A stretch of DNA of 64,000 bases from Candidatus Vicinibacter affinis (GTDB lineage Bacteria; Bacteroidota; Bacteroidia; Chitinophagales; Saprospiraceae). The notes under the pieces are model-generated. The model searched no databases. It was given only the letters and a program-made list of their open reading frames with translations, and was not told where the DNA came from. The DNA lies in assembly GCA_016714365.1 (NCBI GenBank), contig JADJNH010000005.1, positions 968,501 through 1,032,500 of the forward strand, given 5' to 3'. This document shows positions 44,884 to 55,069 of the stretch, in pieces (position 1 is the first letter of the stretch; each line of letters opens with the position of its first letter). Both the position numbers and the translations under genes were made by a program.

Positions 44884-45855
44884 CTAATCCTCTTTTGTGA
44901 TTTCAAGTATAACATTTCCAACTTTTTGTCCGCTTTCTACATATTTGTATGCTTCAACAATTTGATCCAACTGGTAGGTTCGGTCTATCAAGGGTTTATA
45001 TGAACCAATCTCAATTAATTCTTTTAGAAAGATCAAATCTTTTTTGTGTATGGTTGGAATAGGGAATAATACTTTTTTACCATTGCGGAGCGGTGTGGTG
45101 AGTGCTAAAAAAATATTTTCTGCATTTTTTCCCAACTCAGTTGAAATGTAAATCCCTTTTTCTGTTAGAAGAGGTTTGCATTGTCCAAATGAAATTTTAC
45201 CAACCGCGTCAAAAATAAAATGAAATTTATTTTCCGTTTTGGTATAATCTTCGGTCTGATAATCAACAACGGTATCTGCACCAAGTGATTTCACCAAATC
45301 CACATTTTTGGTATTGCATACAGCGGTCACTTTTATTCCGAAGTGTTTTAAGAGTTGTACAGCCGCAGAGCCTATGGCACCTGTTGCGCCATAAACCAGG
45401 GCGTTTTGTCCTTTTTCTATTTTGGATGCACGGATATTGTTCAATGCATAATGAGCTCCTTCTGTGATGGGCGCTCCTTCCGCAAAACTCAAATTCCCGG
45501 GCAAAAATGTGATGGCATCATTTTCTCCAATCGTCAAAAATTCTCCGTGTCCTCCCCAGGTTTTGTCATTGTAACCAAAAACTTTATCACCTTTTTTAAA
45601 TATCGTTACATTTTTTCCAACTTCCTCAACCACACCTGCAAATTCACAGCCCAAAATTGGTTGATTTGGCCGAAGGAGTCCACTCCAAAAACGCGAAATA
45701 AAATATTCTGCACTTCGAAAACCGGCATCTGTCCGAGTGACTGTCGAGGCATATACTTTAACCAAAACTTCCTGGTCATTTGGCACTGGTTTAGAAACTT
45801 CCCTTATGCTTACTACTTCAGGGGGACCATAAACGGTATGAACTGCTGCTTTCAT
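44884..45855 (-). CDS. Zinc-free MDR-family NAD(P)-dependent quinone reductase/alcohol dehydrogenase
   Basis: A 323-residue oxidoreductase. The N-terminal GroES-like domain has GPPEVVSIREVSKPVP and GCEFAGVVEEVG. The Rossmann part has VYGATGAIGSAAVQLLKHFG. The structural zinc cysteine cluster of zinc-dependent alcohol dehydrogenases is absent. It would reduce quinones or enones with NAD(P)H. A 157-bp direct repeat begins 65 nt upstream of its start. Confidence 0.87.
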   Translation of the reverse strand: MKAAVHTVYGPPEVVSIREVSKPVPNDQEVLVKVYASTVTRTDAGFRSAEYFISRFWSGLLRPNQPILGCEFAGVVEEVGKNVTIFKKGDKVFGYNDKTWGGHGEFLTIGENDAITFLPGNLSFAEGAPITEGAHYALNNIRASKIEKGQNALVYGATGAIGSAAVQLLKHFGIKVTAVCNTKNVDLVKSLGADTVVDYQTEDYTKTENKFHFIFDAVGKISFGQCKPLLTEKGIYISTELGKNAENIFLALTTPLRNGKKVLFPIPTIHKKDLIFLKELIEIGSYKPLIDRTYQLDQIVEAYKYVESGQKVGNVILEITKED

Positions 45856-45919
45856 AAAGAAATTATTTTAAGATTCATGGATGGTAACAAGATTAGAACG
45901 ATAATTTGCAGACTGGCTT

Positions 45920-46076
45920 ATAAAAGTGGACAGAAAGTTAAGTTAAAAAACAGAATCCAAAGAAATTAATTAGGTATTCATTGGACACAATGAACATGCA
46001 ATATACAGAGGATTAAATTGCGAAGTATTCTTTATAGAAAGTAACATAAAATAGATGAAAAATAATTGTTAAAATA
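45920..46076. repeat. 157-bp direct repeat, copy 1
   Basis: Nearly identical to 49204-49360, and both copies lie immediately upstream of a minus-strand gene. They start ATAAAAGTGGACAGAAAG and run through ATGAACATGCAATATACAG to the AT-rich end. Confidence 0.9.
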
Positions 46077-46140
46077 ATTTTAATTTTGAATGGGATTACC
46101 ATATATGGTTCAGTTAGTTTGGTAATTCTTAATAAATTTA

Positions 46141-49100
46141 CTACCTTATCAAAGTAACATCCCCCTTAATTAAAAATCTTTGCCCTGCCGCATTTTCCCA
46201 ATTAATTAAATAAATATATACATTAGGTAGACATGGATGGTTATTGACCATCCCATCCCAACCATTACAATTGGATCCCATACCATTAGGATATGATTTA
46301 CAGGAGTAGACTTGTTGACCCCATCTCTCGAACAATTGTATAGAAATTATTTTACTTCTGGAATCTGAGAATGTTATATTCCAAGTGTCATTTTTGGAAT
46401 CTGCATTCGGTGAGAATATATTTGGAATATATATTTCGGAAGTTTGATTCTTGACACGAATAAATATAGAATCTATTGCTGTACACCCATTACCATCACT
46501 TACTTCAAGATAGTAGGTTCCATCATGAATAGCCGTTATTTCTGGATTTTGACATTCAGTGCAAGATAAATATTCTGATGGGAACCATCTGAATCTATTC
46601 ACATTCATAGCATGTAAACCACTTAATGTATGAGTGCCTCCATAAATTAGTTCTAATGTATCATCAAGGTCTACATAAATATCTTCGTATGGAATGACTT
46701 TATAATGGATTAATGAATCGCATGAATGTATATTCGATTTATGAACAGTGAATTCGCTTGCTGTAGTATACCATAATTGCTCAATCTGGACCGAGTCTCC
46801 AATACAGTAATAGAATGTAATCGTTGTGGGTTCAGGAATAGGATAGAGGTGTATTTCTGTCATATGGAATGAATCACAACCATATTGATTATTGAAATGA
46901 GTTATTATGATGGTTGAGTCATGATACCAAATATTATCAATCTGAATAGAATCCCCATTACAGATGTTATGTATAGTACGTGAAGCTGGAGAGATAGGAT
47001 AATTAATGATGTTAATACTTACAATAGAATCACAACCATATTGACTCGAATATTTGCTCAGAAATGAAGTATCATGCAAATAATAAGTTCCTTGGTAGAA
47101 TACCGAATCCTTGATACACTTGTTCAAGTTTAAGGTCTCATGAAATGATGGAAATACGGCTACATTATAAACATAAATAGAATCACATCCTTCTTGGTTA
47201 TTCCAAATAATAGTATCACTTTCATTTGAAGTTATCAATTTTCCTCCATTTGGAGTCAATATCCATACTGAATCTCCTTCACAGATCTTAAGGTTTGTTG
47301 TAAATGATTCAGACCGTTTAGTTTTTAATGAAATTAATGCAACAGAATCACATCCTAGTTGATTAGATGATAATATTCTTAGTTCATCATCTTGGTGATA
47401 CCATTGATTCTGGATGTATACAGAGTCACCATGGCAGAATTCCAGTACTGTGTGACTACTGTCGATAGGAATCACACGAATTTTGACATTGATTAAAGTA
47501 TCACAAGCGTCTGGATAAGTCAGATAGATCTTTAACAATGTATCTTTCTGAAGGTCAGTTATCGTTACTAATGGATTAGGCAGAACAATACCATTTATAA
47601 GATAGGAACTGGCATTCGTGTTAAATGCTATCGTAGATGAACTTCCCATACAAACTACAGTATCAGCTTGAGTAAGACTAAATTGATGCAAGCAGTGACA
47701 TCTATTGACCTGAACCCTATGCGTATCAGATTTAAAACCACAACGAATCGGATATGCTGCTATGACTCTAAACACTCCAGTATCAGGAAACATCATAGCT
47801 AGACTGTCACCAGCTTGGTGGATGATCTGACCTCCATCTGGCAGCATCCATTCTGTCACATGAGGACAAGCCTCTTTCACAAGGAAATGAGCCAGACTAT
47901 CCTTACATATTATTTTCTTTCCTTGAACTACAGCCCTATAAGGTCTATCTAAACCTACTGCAAAATTCGGTGCACTTAGACCTGACTTACCTCCCAGATA
48001 GAAGTCATTAAGCTTAAGTTCACAAGCCTGACCATACTCATTAGGCTGATGTATGACATGTAGTGTCTTAAAAAATTTCATGAATGTGGTTATATAGATT
48101 CTATCATCTCTGCCTAGAACGGGTCCTCCCACACCAAAACCCAATTGGTGAATTATTCTGTTAATTCGTTTTCTCACAACAGATGAATCAGGATCCAGAA
48201 GGTCCACTTGAAATATTACATCAAATGTATCTGCACTAGTAAGATAAACTTTGGAGTCATCGGCTGAAAAGGCAGCACCTGTAAGTTCTTTTCTATTTTT
48301 AGCTGTTGTAATCGTATCAAACAGGTCATACCCATTTGAAATAATTCCTGTACTAGGATTAAACTGATGTAATTCTACTTGGCTAGGAAGAACTGAACCT
48401 AATGTACATTCTATAATATATTCGCCCGAATTAGAAACACATAATTGTCCACGTTTTGTCAAAAAATGATCTATATTGTGTATCTTCCCTGAGATAGATA
48501 CAACTTTTTGATTGAGCTGAATACCATTAGTGTCTAATAAGAATGAATAAAAGACTTCTGAGGCTGCGTTTTGACATATGATCCACCAATCACGTCCGTT
48601 ACAATGTTTAACTACCAGTATTTGTTCTGAGCTGGAGTCTATGAGTACCTGTTCAGGGGTAACTACTTCACCAAATCCATTATCCTGGCTCATATCTATC
48701 TGGACATATCTTAATTTATAAGGAGGGGCATTTGTAGTTGGGTCTTGATCTGGGGTAAAAAAATAATATAAGGAATCACTACCAGGCTGGGGGACAATGG
48801 CGCACATGACAGAGGATCGATTTGAGAATCTGGGACACCCCGCCATGATCTGATGATTCCGATTATAGATGTAATCATTATCTGAGTAGAAGAGTAGATT
48901 GCCCAGTTTATCACAGATACTGGAGTGGCCTTCTCCTATACCTAACGCACTATAGAAAAATGAATCCGGCTGAGGTGTGCCAGATCGCCAATCAATGCCA
49001 TGCGTACCCATATACCAGATCGAAGTCTCTAATCCAGTAGGACAAGTATCAGAGCTGATAATTATTTGATTGTTGAAAACTAATGGTGTGGGTGTTAATT

Positions 49101-49188
49101 CATATTTAAATCCATATACCTTAAATGGAAAAATTAGCAAAATGATTAGCGTGGCTAAGTTTAGTAATGCTAAAAAGTTCAATTTCAT
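46141..49188 (-). CDS. Large T9SS type B surface protein with GCDS repeats
   Basis: A 1015-residue protein with a signal peptide (MKLNFLALLNLATLIILLIFPF). Residues ~50-430 form a propeller-like module (HCNGRDWWIICQ, FSADDSKVYLT, LGRDDRIYIT) paralogous to the protein at 4035-5858. Then come about five ~60-residue repeats each carrying GCDS or CDS (NQLGCDSVA, NQEGCDSIY, SQYGCDSIV, NQYGCDSFH). The end is a type B/CHU_C sorting domain (IYIPNIFSPNADSKND, FERWGQQVYS, NVYIYLINW). It should be displayed at the cell surface by T9SS. Adhesion is inferred only. A 157-bp direct repeat lies 16 nt upstream. Confidence 0.87.
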   Translation of the reverse strand: MKLNFLALLNLATLIILLIFPFKVYGFKYELTPTPLVFNNQIIISSDTCPTGLETSIWYMGTHGIDWRSGTPQPDSFFYSALGIGEGHSSICDKLGNLLFYSDNDYIYNRNHQIMAGCPRFSNRSSVMCAIVPQPGSDSLYYFFTPDQDPTTNAPPYKLRYVQIDMSQDNGFGEVVTPEQVLIDSSSEQILVVKHCNGRDWWIICQNAASEVFYSFLLDTNGIQLNQKVVSISGKIHNIDHFLTKRGQLCVSNSGEYIIECTLGSVLPSQVELHQFNPSTGIISNGYDLFDTITTAKNRKELTGAAFSADDSKVYLTSADTFDVIFQVDLLDPDSSVVRKRINRIIHQLGFGVGGPVLGRDDRIYITTFMKFFKTLHVIHQPNEYGQACELKLNDFYLGGKSGLSAPNFAVGLDRPYRAVVQGKKIICKDSLAHFLVKEACPHVTEWMLPDGGQIIHQAGDSLAMMFPDTGVFRVIAAYPIRCGFKSDTHRVQVNRCHCLHQFSLTQADTVVCMGSSSTIAFNTNASSYLINGIVLPNPLVTITDLQKDTLLKIYLTYPDACDTLINVKIRVIPIDSSHTVLEFCHGDSVYIQNQWYHQDDELRILSSNQLGCDSVALISLKTKRSESFTTNLKICEGDSVWILTPNGGKLITSNESDTIIWNNQEGCDSIYVYNVAVFPSFHETLNLNKCIKDSVFYQGTYYLHDTSFLSKYSSQYGCDSIVSINIINYPISPASRTIHNICNGDSIQIDNIWYHDSTIIITHFNNQYGCDSFHMTEIHLYPIPEPTTITFYYCIGDSVQIEQLWYTTASEFTVHKSNIHSCDSLIHYKVIPYEDIYVDLDDTLELIYGGTHTLSGLHAMNVNRFRWFPSEYLSCTECQNPEITAIHDGTYYLEVSDGNGCTAIDSIFIRVKNQTSEIYIPNIFSPNADSKNDTWNITFSDSRSKIISIQLFERWGQQVYSCKSYPNGMGSNCNGWDGMVNNHPCLPNVYIYLINWENAAGQRFLIKGDVTLIR

Positions 49189-49203
49189 AAAGTAGACTTC
49201 CTC

Positions 49204-49360
49204 ATAAAAGTGGACAGAAAGTTAAGTTAAAAAACAGAATCCAAAGAAATTAATTAGGTATTCATTGGACACAATTAACATGCAATATACAGAGGATTAA
49301 ATTGCGAAGTATTCTTTATAGGAAAAGACATAAAATAGATGAAAAATAATTGTTAAAATA
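49204..49360. repeat. 157-bp direct repeat, copy 2
   Basis: Partner of 45920-46076. Lies between the start of the type B surface protein gene and the next gap, so the repeat flanks that gene as a 3.28-kb unit. Confidence 0.9.
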
Positions 49361-49538
49361 TTTTATCAATTCAAAATAGATCCCGTTTAATCATATCAAT
49401 CCATAGGTAAGGCTTAAAGATATTTTAAGCCGCATAAACGATCATCCCATTAATCGTATCTCGGAATTGTTGCCTTAATGTTGGAAGCAGGAAATCTCTT
49501 GAAGAGCAGAGGTATCACAATAATTTGTTCAGTAAAAT

Positions 49539-50453
49539 TTAATCCATTCTTCCATCAAGCCAATGGATGATGTTCAGGAGTAACTGATGATTTTCCTGAG
49601 CATCCGGACTGTTCATACCAATTGGTCGTTTATTTGGTCCTGCAAGTTGGGCGGTAAACATAGCTGCTTCACCAAATACAACAATTTTTCCTTTACCATA
49701 TTTTTTACAGGCACCCTGAGACCATCCTTCTATCGGGTATTGAGTGGTATTGCTGTTAAATACCCAGGCGGTATCAGGAAGCTTATTGACATACTGCTTG
49801 TCAAAAGTTAATATTGGAGTTGCGTCTGGAGGTATTTTAAAAGCCTGGCCGGTAAAGGTGGCAATTTGTGTAACCGTTTCAGAAGAGTCTCTTCCAAGGG
49901 TAATCGTATTTTTATGCAGAGTATGATGATTAAAACTGAAAAGAGAGCTACCGTTTGAGTTGGTGTCCAGTGCAAATCCGTTGGTAAATTCAAATCTGAA
50001 AGCAGCAGCAAGATCCTTTGATGCACCCGCCAGCGGCATGTGGTCAGCTATTAAAAACAGGCTGCCGCCCTCTTTTACCCATTGCTCAGTTTCCTTTATT
50101 TCAGACTCGGTAAATGCAGAAGGGTTGGGAACCACCCAACGATTTACATTGCTTTCGTGCAATGCATTCGAGATTACCAGAATTTTCCCTTTGTCTAATT
50201 CCGTTTTCAAAAAATTTCCTTTGTAGGGTATTACCCTATACCCATCCCTTTCCACCAAATTGGCGAATGGTTTAAAACGTCCTTCTTTTGTATGAAAGTT
50301 GTGGTGTCCTTCATCAATATAGATGATAGAGCCCTTCGAAGGTTCATATTCAGGATGACGAATCACCGGATTGAAATTCAAGTCCGCAACCTGCTGGGCA
50401 TTCATCAAACAAGGTAATATTGCGATGCAGAATAGAATGTTTTTATTAAGCAT
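49539..50453 (-). CDS. Secreted GATase1-like (DUF4350/ThuA-like) protein
   Basis: A 304-residue protein with a signal peptide (MLNKNILFCIAILPCLMNAQ). The domain begins IIYIDEGHHNFHTKEGRF and contains WVKEGGSLFLIADHMPLAG and FGEAAMFTAQLAG. This is the layout of class I amidotransferase-like folds used in secreted trehalose-utilisation and DUF4350 proteins. No catalytic Cys-His pair typical of active amidotransferases is evident. Substrate unknown. The gap 49361-49538 is featureless. Confidence 0.6.
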   Translation of the reverse strand: MLNKNILFCIAILPCLMNAQQVADLNFNPVIRHPEYEPSKGSIIYIDEGHHNFHTKEGRFKPFANLVERDGYRVIPYKGNFLKTELDKGKILVISNALHESNVNRWVVPNPSAFTESEIKETEQWVKEGGSLFLIADHMPLAGASKDLAAAFRFEFTNGFALDTNSNGSSLFSFNHHTLHKNTITLGRDSSETVTQIATFTGQAFKIPPDATPILTFDKQYVNKLPDTAWVFNSNTTQYPIEGWSQGACKKYGKGKIVVFGEAAMFTAQLAGPNKRPIGMNSPDAQENHQLLLNIIHWLDGRMD

Positions 50454-50523
50454 GATTGTTGTTTTATTCGTTAGACTTAATTACTTCAAAAGTGAATCTT
50501 CTATTTTTCTTTTTGAGATAAAA

Positions 50524-50700
50524 ATGAAAAGTTACTATAATTTGACAAATATTGCAGTTCAATTTTTATCTCTTGCTTTAGGATTTATTTTTGTGTCATT
50601 GGGCATCAGGCATCCTGGTTTTATAAATTGGAATTATTTTGGAATTTCATTGACTCACAATTTTAAGTATAAAGTGCTTTACTGGATTCAAAGTAAATGA
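50524..50700 (+). CDS. Possible 58-residue membrane peptide
   Basis: An ATG after an AT-rich stretch opens a short ORF with one hydrophobic helix (IAVQFLSLALGFIFVSLG) and a basic tail. It lies just downstream of a divergent gene start. No homologue recognised. Low coding support. Confidence 0.25.
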   Translation: MKSYYNLTNIAVQFLSLALGFIFVSLGIRHPGFINWNYFGISLTHNFKYKVLYWIQSK

Positions 50701-50735
50701 ATTTATATTAAATCTCCCTTGAAAATTTCCTTATG

Positions 50736-50851
50736 TTGGCGCAAGTCTGCGACTTGTGCGCTGGTAGTTATAATGGACCTAAGTTTACAACTATATTAGA
50801 ATGCTATTCATTACCAAAATCTTTTGTTGGCACAAGTCTACGACTTGTGCC
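50736..50851. repeat. Pair of GCAAGTC-GACTTGTGC hairpin repeats
   Basis: Two copies 91 nt apart: TTGGCGCAAGTCTGCGACTTGTGCG-type hairpins at 50736-50760 and 50827-50851. Related copies occur at 56095-56299 and 63924. Confidence 0.8.
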
Positions 50852-50971
50852 CTTGTTGATTGGTAGTTAGTTGGACAGAAACTCTATACGTACCGTATCT
50901 GGAGTTGTGTTACAAGGATACGAATTATCCATACTGAACAGATAGATGGACTGCATTTAAAGCAGGAAAAG

Positions 50972-52399
50972 TTAAGGCTTGGAAAGTTCTTTATTTACTT
51001 CTTTCAGTAACCAACTTCTTTCTATCACTTCGGTTTCATTTTTGAGTTTTTTAAGCAACTCTTTGCCGGTAAGAGATTTTTTTGAAGTGTGACCCAGTTT
51101 GTTGAGTTGAGTGGCATATTTGCAGAAATTGTTATAGTATTTTTTATGGTAGCCCAGTTTATCTAATTTATTAATGAATTTTTCCGTGGATTGTATTTGA
51201 TTTATGAGCAGAGCGTCTTCTTTTAGTTCGTGGTAAATTTTTATCATTTCTATACGTGCATGAATCTCGATTAATGAGTCTTTATATCGATTAGAGTACA
51301 ACAATATAAGTGCATCTCTTGTCAGACCTCTTTCTTTGAGTATTCTGGCGTGATTGAATTGGAAGATACTTTCTCTGTCATTTTTGTTAACAAATTCCTT
51401 GTACTGAAGAAGTTTTTCTTCTGCTTGTTCGAAGTTACCAAGCCGGATACACAGCGTAATAATATTTTTATAGGTTACTTGATTCATCACCCCATTATCC
51501 AGTAACCAATTGTCTTTTACTCCATCGTCATATAAATCCAATATTTTTGTAAGGAATATTTTATCATCCTTATTAATTTTTCTTATACAATAATTTAAAG
51601 CATGAGAATATAGTTCTTTTTTAGTTTCCAGATCCAGATAAATGGAAAGTGGCTTGAGTTGTGAAATAAAATTTTCGTAGTGGGCTGTATTTTCAGGATC
51701 CGTAAAAAGTTTGACGGCAACAAGATATAGATTAACTTCAGGAATGGAAGACCAGTCGGATTTCATAGTGTCTTGAATACTTAACTCTAATTCAGGAAAA
51801 GTATTCAGCTCAGAACCAAATTGTCTAAAGGATAAGTGTACCAGATACAATCTTAGTCTTTGTATGAATACGTGTATCTCAAAGTTTAATAGAACATCAG
51901 AAAAGTTAGAAGGATTATATCTGCTTTTCGTGGATTCATACCTCAGCTTTTCAAGTTCTAGTCTATAATTGTAATAATATTTATTTTCATTCCAGTTGGC
52001 GTGTGATAATAATTTTTCTTTCAACTGTTCAACTTGATTTTCAAATAAACGCTCCACTCTTCTTTTTCGGTAAAATTGTAATAAGTCCAGTTCAGCATCC
52101 CAGTCTGAAAAAATTATTTTATGATGAATAAACTGTTTTAATTCTTTTAGGAGATCAGAGAAAAGTAGCCTTACCCTGACATCTTTGTAGGCTTGGTCGG
52201 GATAAAGATCTTGATGGATCTTCATTTTTAGTTCTTCAGGGTCCTTTACTTTTGGCTTTGTTAGATGCGATAGACAGGCTAAAAGGGTATGATTACCCCC
52301 CCCGGACCGAAGGAATTTAAGAAAATTGGAAATTTCTTTTTCAGACAGTTGCTGTAAAAGTTCTAAAATTTGAATGTTTTTAAGCTTGTCGTGATACAT
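50972..52399 (-). CDS. Helical (TPR-like) protein of unknown function
   Basis: A 475-residue protein made almost entirely of helices, with repeating Tyr/Leu-rich segments (KYYYNYRLELEKLRYES, YSHALNYCIRKINKDD, NFEQAEEKLLQYKEF). No signal peptide or membrane segment is present, so it is cytoplasmic. It resembles long TPR-like helical proteins of Saprospiraceae but has no named family known to me. It is divergent from the DUF7619-type surface protein gene at 52547. Confidence 0.65.
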   Translation of the reverse strand: MYHDKLKNIQILELLQQLSEKEISNFLKFLRSGGGNHTLLACLSHLTKPKVKDPEELKMKIHQDLYPDQAYKDVRVRLLFSDLLKELKQFIHHKIIFSDWDAELDLLQFYRKRRVERLFENQVEQLKEKLLSHANWNENKYYYNYRLELEKLRYESTKSRYNPSNFSDVLLNFEIHVFIQRLRLYLVHLSFRQFGSELNTFPELELSIQDTMKSDWSSIPEVNLYLVAVKLFTDPENTAHYENFISQLKPLSIYLDLETKKELYSHALNYCIRKINKDDKIFLTKILDLYDDGVKDNWLLDNGVMNQVTYKNIITLCIRLGNFEQAEEKLLQYKEFVNKNDRESIFQFNHARILKERGLTRDALILLYSNRYKDSLIEIHARIEMIKIYHELKEDALLINQIQSTEKFINKLDKLGYHKKYYNNFCKYATQLNKLGHTSKKSLTGKELLKKLKNETEVIERSWLLKEVNKELSKP

Positions 52400-52546
52400 T
52401 TATTAGTTTTAAAACATTGATAAACAGATAAATAAACTTTATTTAATTAAAAATTGCGCTACAAAATAGGAAATTTAGACCTATATTTACTTGACTATAC
52501 TTCTACCTTTGTTTCGTTCTTAAAACAAGTGCTAAAATTTATTCCT

Positions 52547-54739
52547 ATGAACAGAGTTATTATTTTTTGTATAATTTTCCTGCAAATACTCTTCAATGCT
52601 TCAGAATCCATAGCCCAGATAGATACATTTGGATTGAGATGCGACAATGCCCCGGTTTTTTCAATTGGTGAAATCAATGGATGGAGAGGAAGAAATCCGA
52701 ACTTTTCGAATGCAAACGACGGACCTTCTCCCTTATGCCCATCAGGAGGTGCGGCGCATAATCTTGGTTGGTGGAGTTTTTATACACCCGGTGGCTTGCA
52801 TCATTTTGAAATCGAGTTTGACAATTGTACGGTGAACGGTACCGGTGTACAATTTGGAATTTATACAGATTGTAGTTTTTCCGATAATGTAGTTTGTGAT
52901 CCAATTTGTAGTGGACCCGGAAAGAAATCTTTTAGTGCAGTACTTGAGCCATTTAAATTATATTACTTATTTGTCGATGGTTGCTCAGGTGACGTATGTG
53001 ATTTTATTATAAAAACGGATCAGCCCAAAGATTATTTAAATGCAACAGTATTTATTGATGCCAATGCTGATTGTATTTTTCAAAATACAGAATCGAAAGT
53101 GGATGTTCTGACCATTGTACATGAGTTTAAAGGAAAGAAGTATTTTTATCCATCTAATATTGGTAAAATTCCTCTTTATGAAAGAGATTCAGGAACCCAT
53201 AAATTCTATATAAAGGAAATCTCATCTGCTGTTGCCAGTTGTGACCCAGAATATGTAGTTAATGTTGACTTTAAGCAGGCCATTCCGGATCTTAATATTG
53301 GAATTAAGAAAGAAGGAAATTGCGAACAACTTCAAACAGAAGTAATAACGGACAGATTAAGATTTTGCAACAATGTCGAATACACAGTTCATTATTCAAA
53401 TATCAGTGCAGAAAATATTGACAATGCCTATATAGAAGTTACGATTCCGGAAGTTTTTACTTTTGTAACTTCCACCCTGACCCCAAGCAATATTAATTTA
53501 CCGCTTATTCGATTTGATTTAGGAAATTTGAAAGGGTTGACTAAAGGAAGTTTTAAAATTTTATTGAAGACTCCATGTGAACCGCAATATCTTGGAAACA
53601 CCTATTGTGTGGAGTCACATATATACCCTGACAATCCGTGTCCTAAAGCTGGGACTTGGGATAGAGGTAGTCTCAGCCTCAAAGGTGTATGCGATAAAAC
53701 TAACGATCTTGTAAAATTTACAGTTACCAATGTGGGTCAAGGGGACATGGCGTTGGCTTCCGAATTTGCCATCATTGAAGATGAAATCATGCCTTTGCTA
53801 AGAGGTTCTGTTAAGTTGAAAATGAATGAGGAAAAAGTTTTTGATTATCCGGCTAATGGCAGAACCTACAGAATGTTACTTCAGCAACCATTGAATCATC
53901 CAGGCAATTCCCGACCTACCATATTTGTGGAAGGATGTGGCGTTAATCCAAACGGTGAGACCAGTAAAGGATTCGCAACTTCTTTTGCCAATGATGAAGA
54001 CGATAAATTTAAATCAGTGGATTGTAAAGTATTAAGAGGATCTTTTGATCCGAATGATAAACTTTCAGAGCCAAAGGGTTTTGGAGCTCAACATTTTATC
54101 AACAATCAACCCATTGAATATACCATTAGGTTTCAGAACACAGGTAATGATTATGCGGAACGGGTTAGGGTGGTTGACAGACTTGACCAGGGATTGGATG
54201 TCAATTCATTTGAACTAATTGGAAACTCTCATCCCATGAATTATTCTATCCGGGATGGGGTTATAGAATTTGTTTTTGACAATATTAATTTACCCTATGC
54301 CGGAATAAATGAAATAGGATCCAATGGATATGTAAGTTTTAGAATTAATTTAAAATCTGATTTAAATGTAGGTGCTGTGGTAAAGAATCATGCAGAAATT
54401 TATTTTGATAAAAATCAACCTATCATAACCAACGAAACACATCATACCCTCTTCTGGGCTTTGTTGACGCAAGTTTATTCTTCAACGGATTATAGTTTTG
54501 CCAAGATGTATCCTAATCCGGCACAAAATGAATTAAAAATTGATTTACGAGATGTCGATCTTCCTATAAAGTTGGATCTCATTACTATAGATGGAACTGT
54601 AAGACATCAACAACTTATACAACATGCTCACATAAGTCTAGACCTTGAACAGCTCCAACTTAAAGATGGATTATATCTAATAAATTTACGGAATAAAAAA
54701 GGGGATGTCAGCATTCACAAATTGATCATAAAAAGGTAA
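52547..54739 (+). CDS. T9SS type A surface protein with DUF7619-like domain
   Basis: The ATG at 52547 is chosen because it begins a signal peptide (MNRVIIFCIIFLQILFNAS ... IAQ). The 730-residue protein has a Cys-rich PPC-like N-terminal region (CDNAPVFSIGE), a middle of Ig-like strands, and the characteristic segment GSFDPNDKLSEPKG, PIEYTIRFQNTGND and IYFDKNQPIITN of DUF7619-type proteins. The end is a type A sorting domain (MYPNPAQNELKID ... LKDGLYLINLR). Surface location is clear. Ligand is unknown. Confidence 0.85.
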   Translation: MNRVIIFCIIFLQILFNASESIAQIDTFGLRCDNAPVFSIGEINGWRGRNPNFSNANDGPSPLCPSGGAAHNLGWWSFYTPGGLHHFEIEFDNCTVNGTGVQFGIYTDCSFSDNVVCDPICSGPGKKSFSAVLEPFKLYYLFVDGCSGDVCDFIIKTDQPKDYLNATVFIDANADCIFQNTESKVDVLTIVHEFKGKKYFYPSNIGKIPLYERDSGTHKFYIKEISSAVASCDPEYVVNVDFKQAIPDLNIGIKKEGNCEQLQTEVITDRLRFCNNVEYTVHYSNISAENIDNAYIEVTIPEVFTFVTSTLTPSNINLPLIRFDLGNLKGLTKGSFKILLKTPCEPQYLGNTYCVESHIYPDNPCPKAGTWDRGSLSLKGVCDKTNDLVKFTVTNVGQGDMALASEFAIIEDEIMPLLRGSVKLKMNEEKVFDYPANGRTYRMLLQQPLNHPGNSRPTIFVEGCGVNPNGETSKGFATSFANDEDDKFKSVDCKVLRGSFDPNDKLSEPKGFGAQHFINNQPIEYTIRFQNTGNDYAERVRVVDRLDQGLDVNSFELIGNSHPMNYSIRDGVIEFVFDNINLPYAGINEIGSNGYVSFRINLKSDLNVGAVVKNHAEIYFDKNQPIITNETHHTLFWALLTQVYSSTDYSFAKMYPNPAQNELKIDLRDVDLPIKLDLITIDGTVRHQQLIQHAHISLDLEQLQLKDGLYLINLRNKKGDVSIHKLIIKR

Positions 54740-54820
54740 GCTCAATAGAAATATTATGCTTTAGAAGATATTTGCTTACCAGCAAACGAATGATTTGCCT
54801 CTCTTAAAAATAGTTGTTTT

Positions 54821-54857
54821 ACACCTCGGGATGCAGTTTACTTGCATCCTGAGGTGT
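54821..54857. terminator. Strong hairpin after DUF7619-type gene
   Basis: Arms ACACCTC..GATGCA and TGCATC..GAGGTGT around GTTTACT. It lies between convergent genes and may serve both directions. No long T-run. Confidence 0.6.
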
Positions 54858-55069
54858 TAATCGAAAATGCATCAACCCAATAAATCTATTAGGATTGAGT
54901 GAGGATAGGCAAAAATCAATGAAGCTGTACGGTCTGTTTGAATGGGAATTCTAATTCATAAATTGGGTTTAATCATTTCAATGAATTTAATTGAACCATT
55001 AGAAACAATTCTAAGCTGGCGGCTCGGAGTTTCTCTTTTTAAAAATCACCCACATGGTTCATTGGTAAT

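Noticed and set aside
45355..45969. 204-residue plus-strand ORF
   Set aside because: Antisense to the quinone reductase gene and low-complexity. No family resemblance.
50371..50523. N-terminal extension of the 58-residue membrane peptide
   Set aside because: It overlaps the start of the gene on the other strand and lacks any coding pattern.
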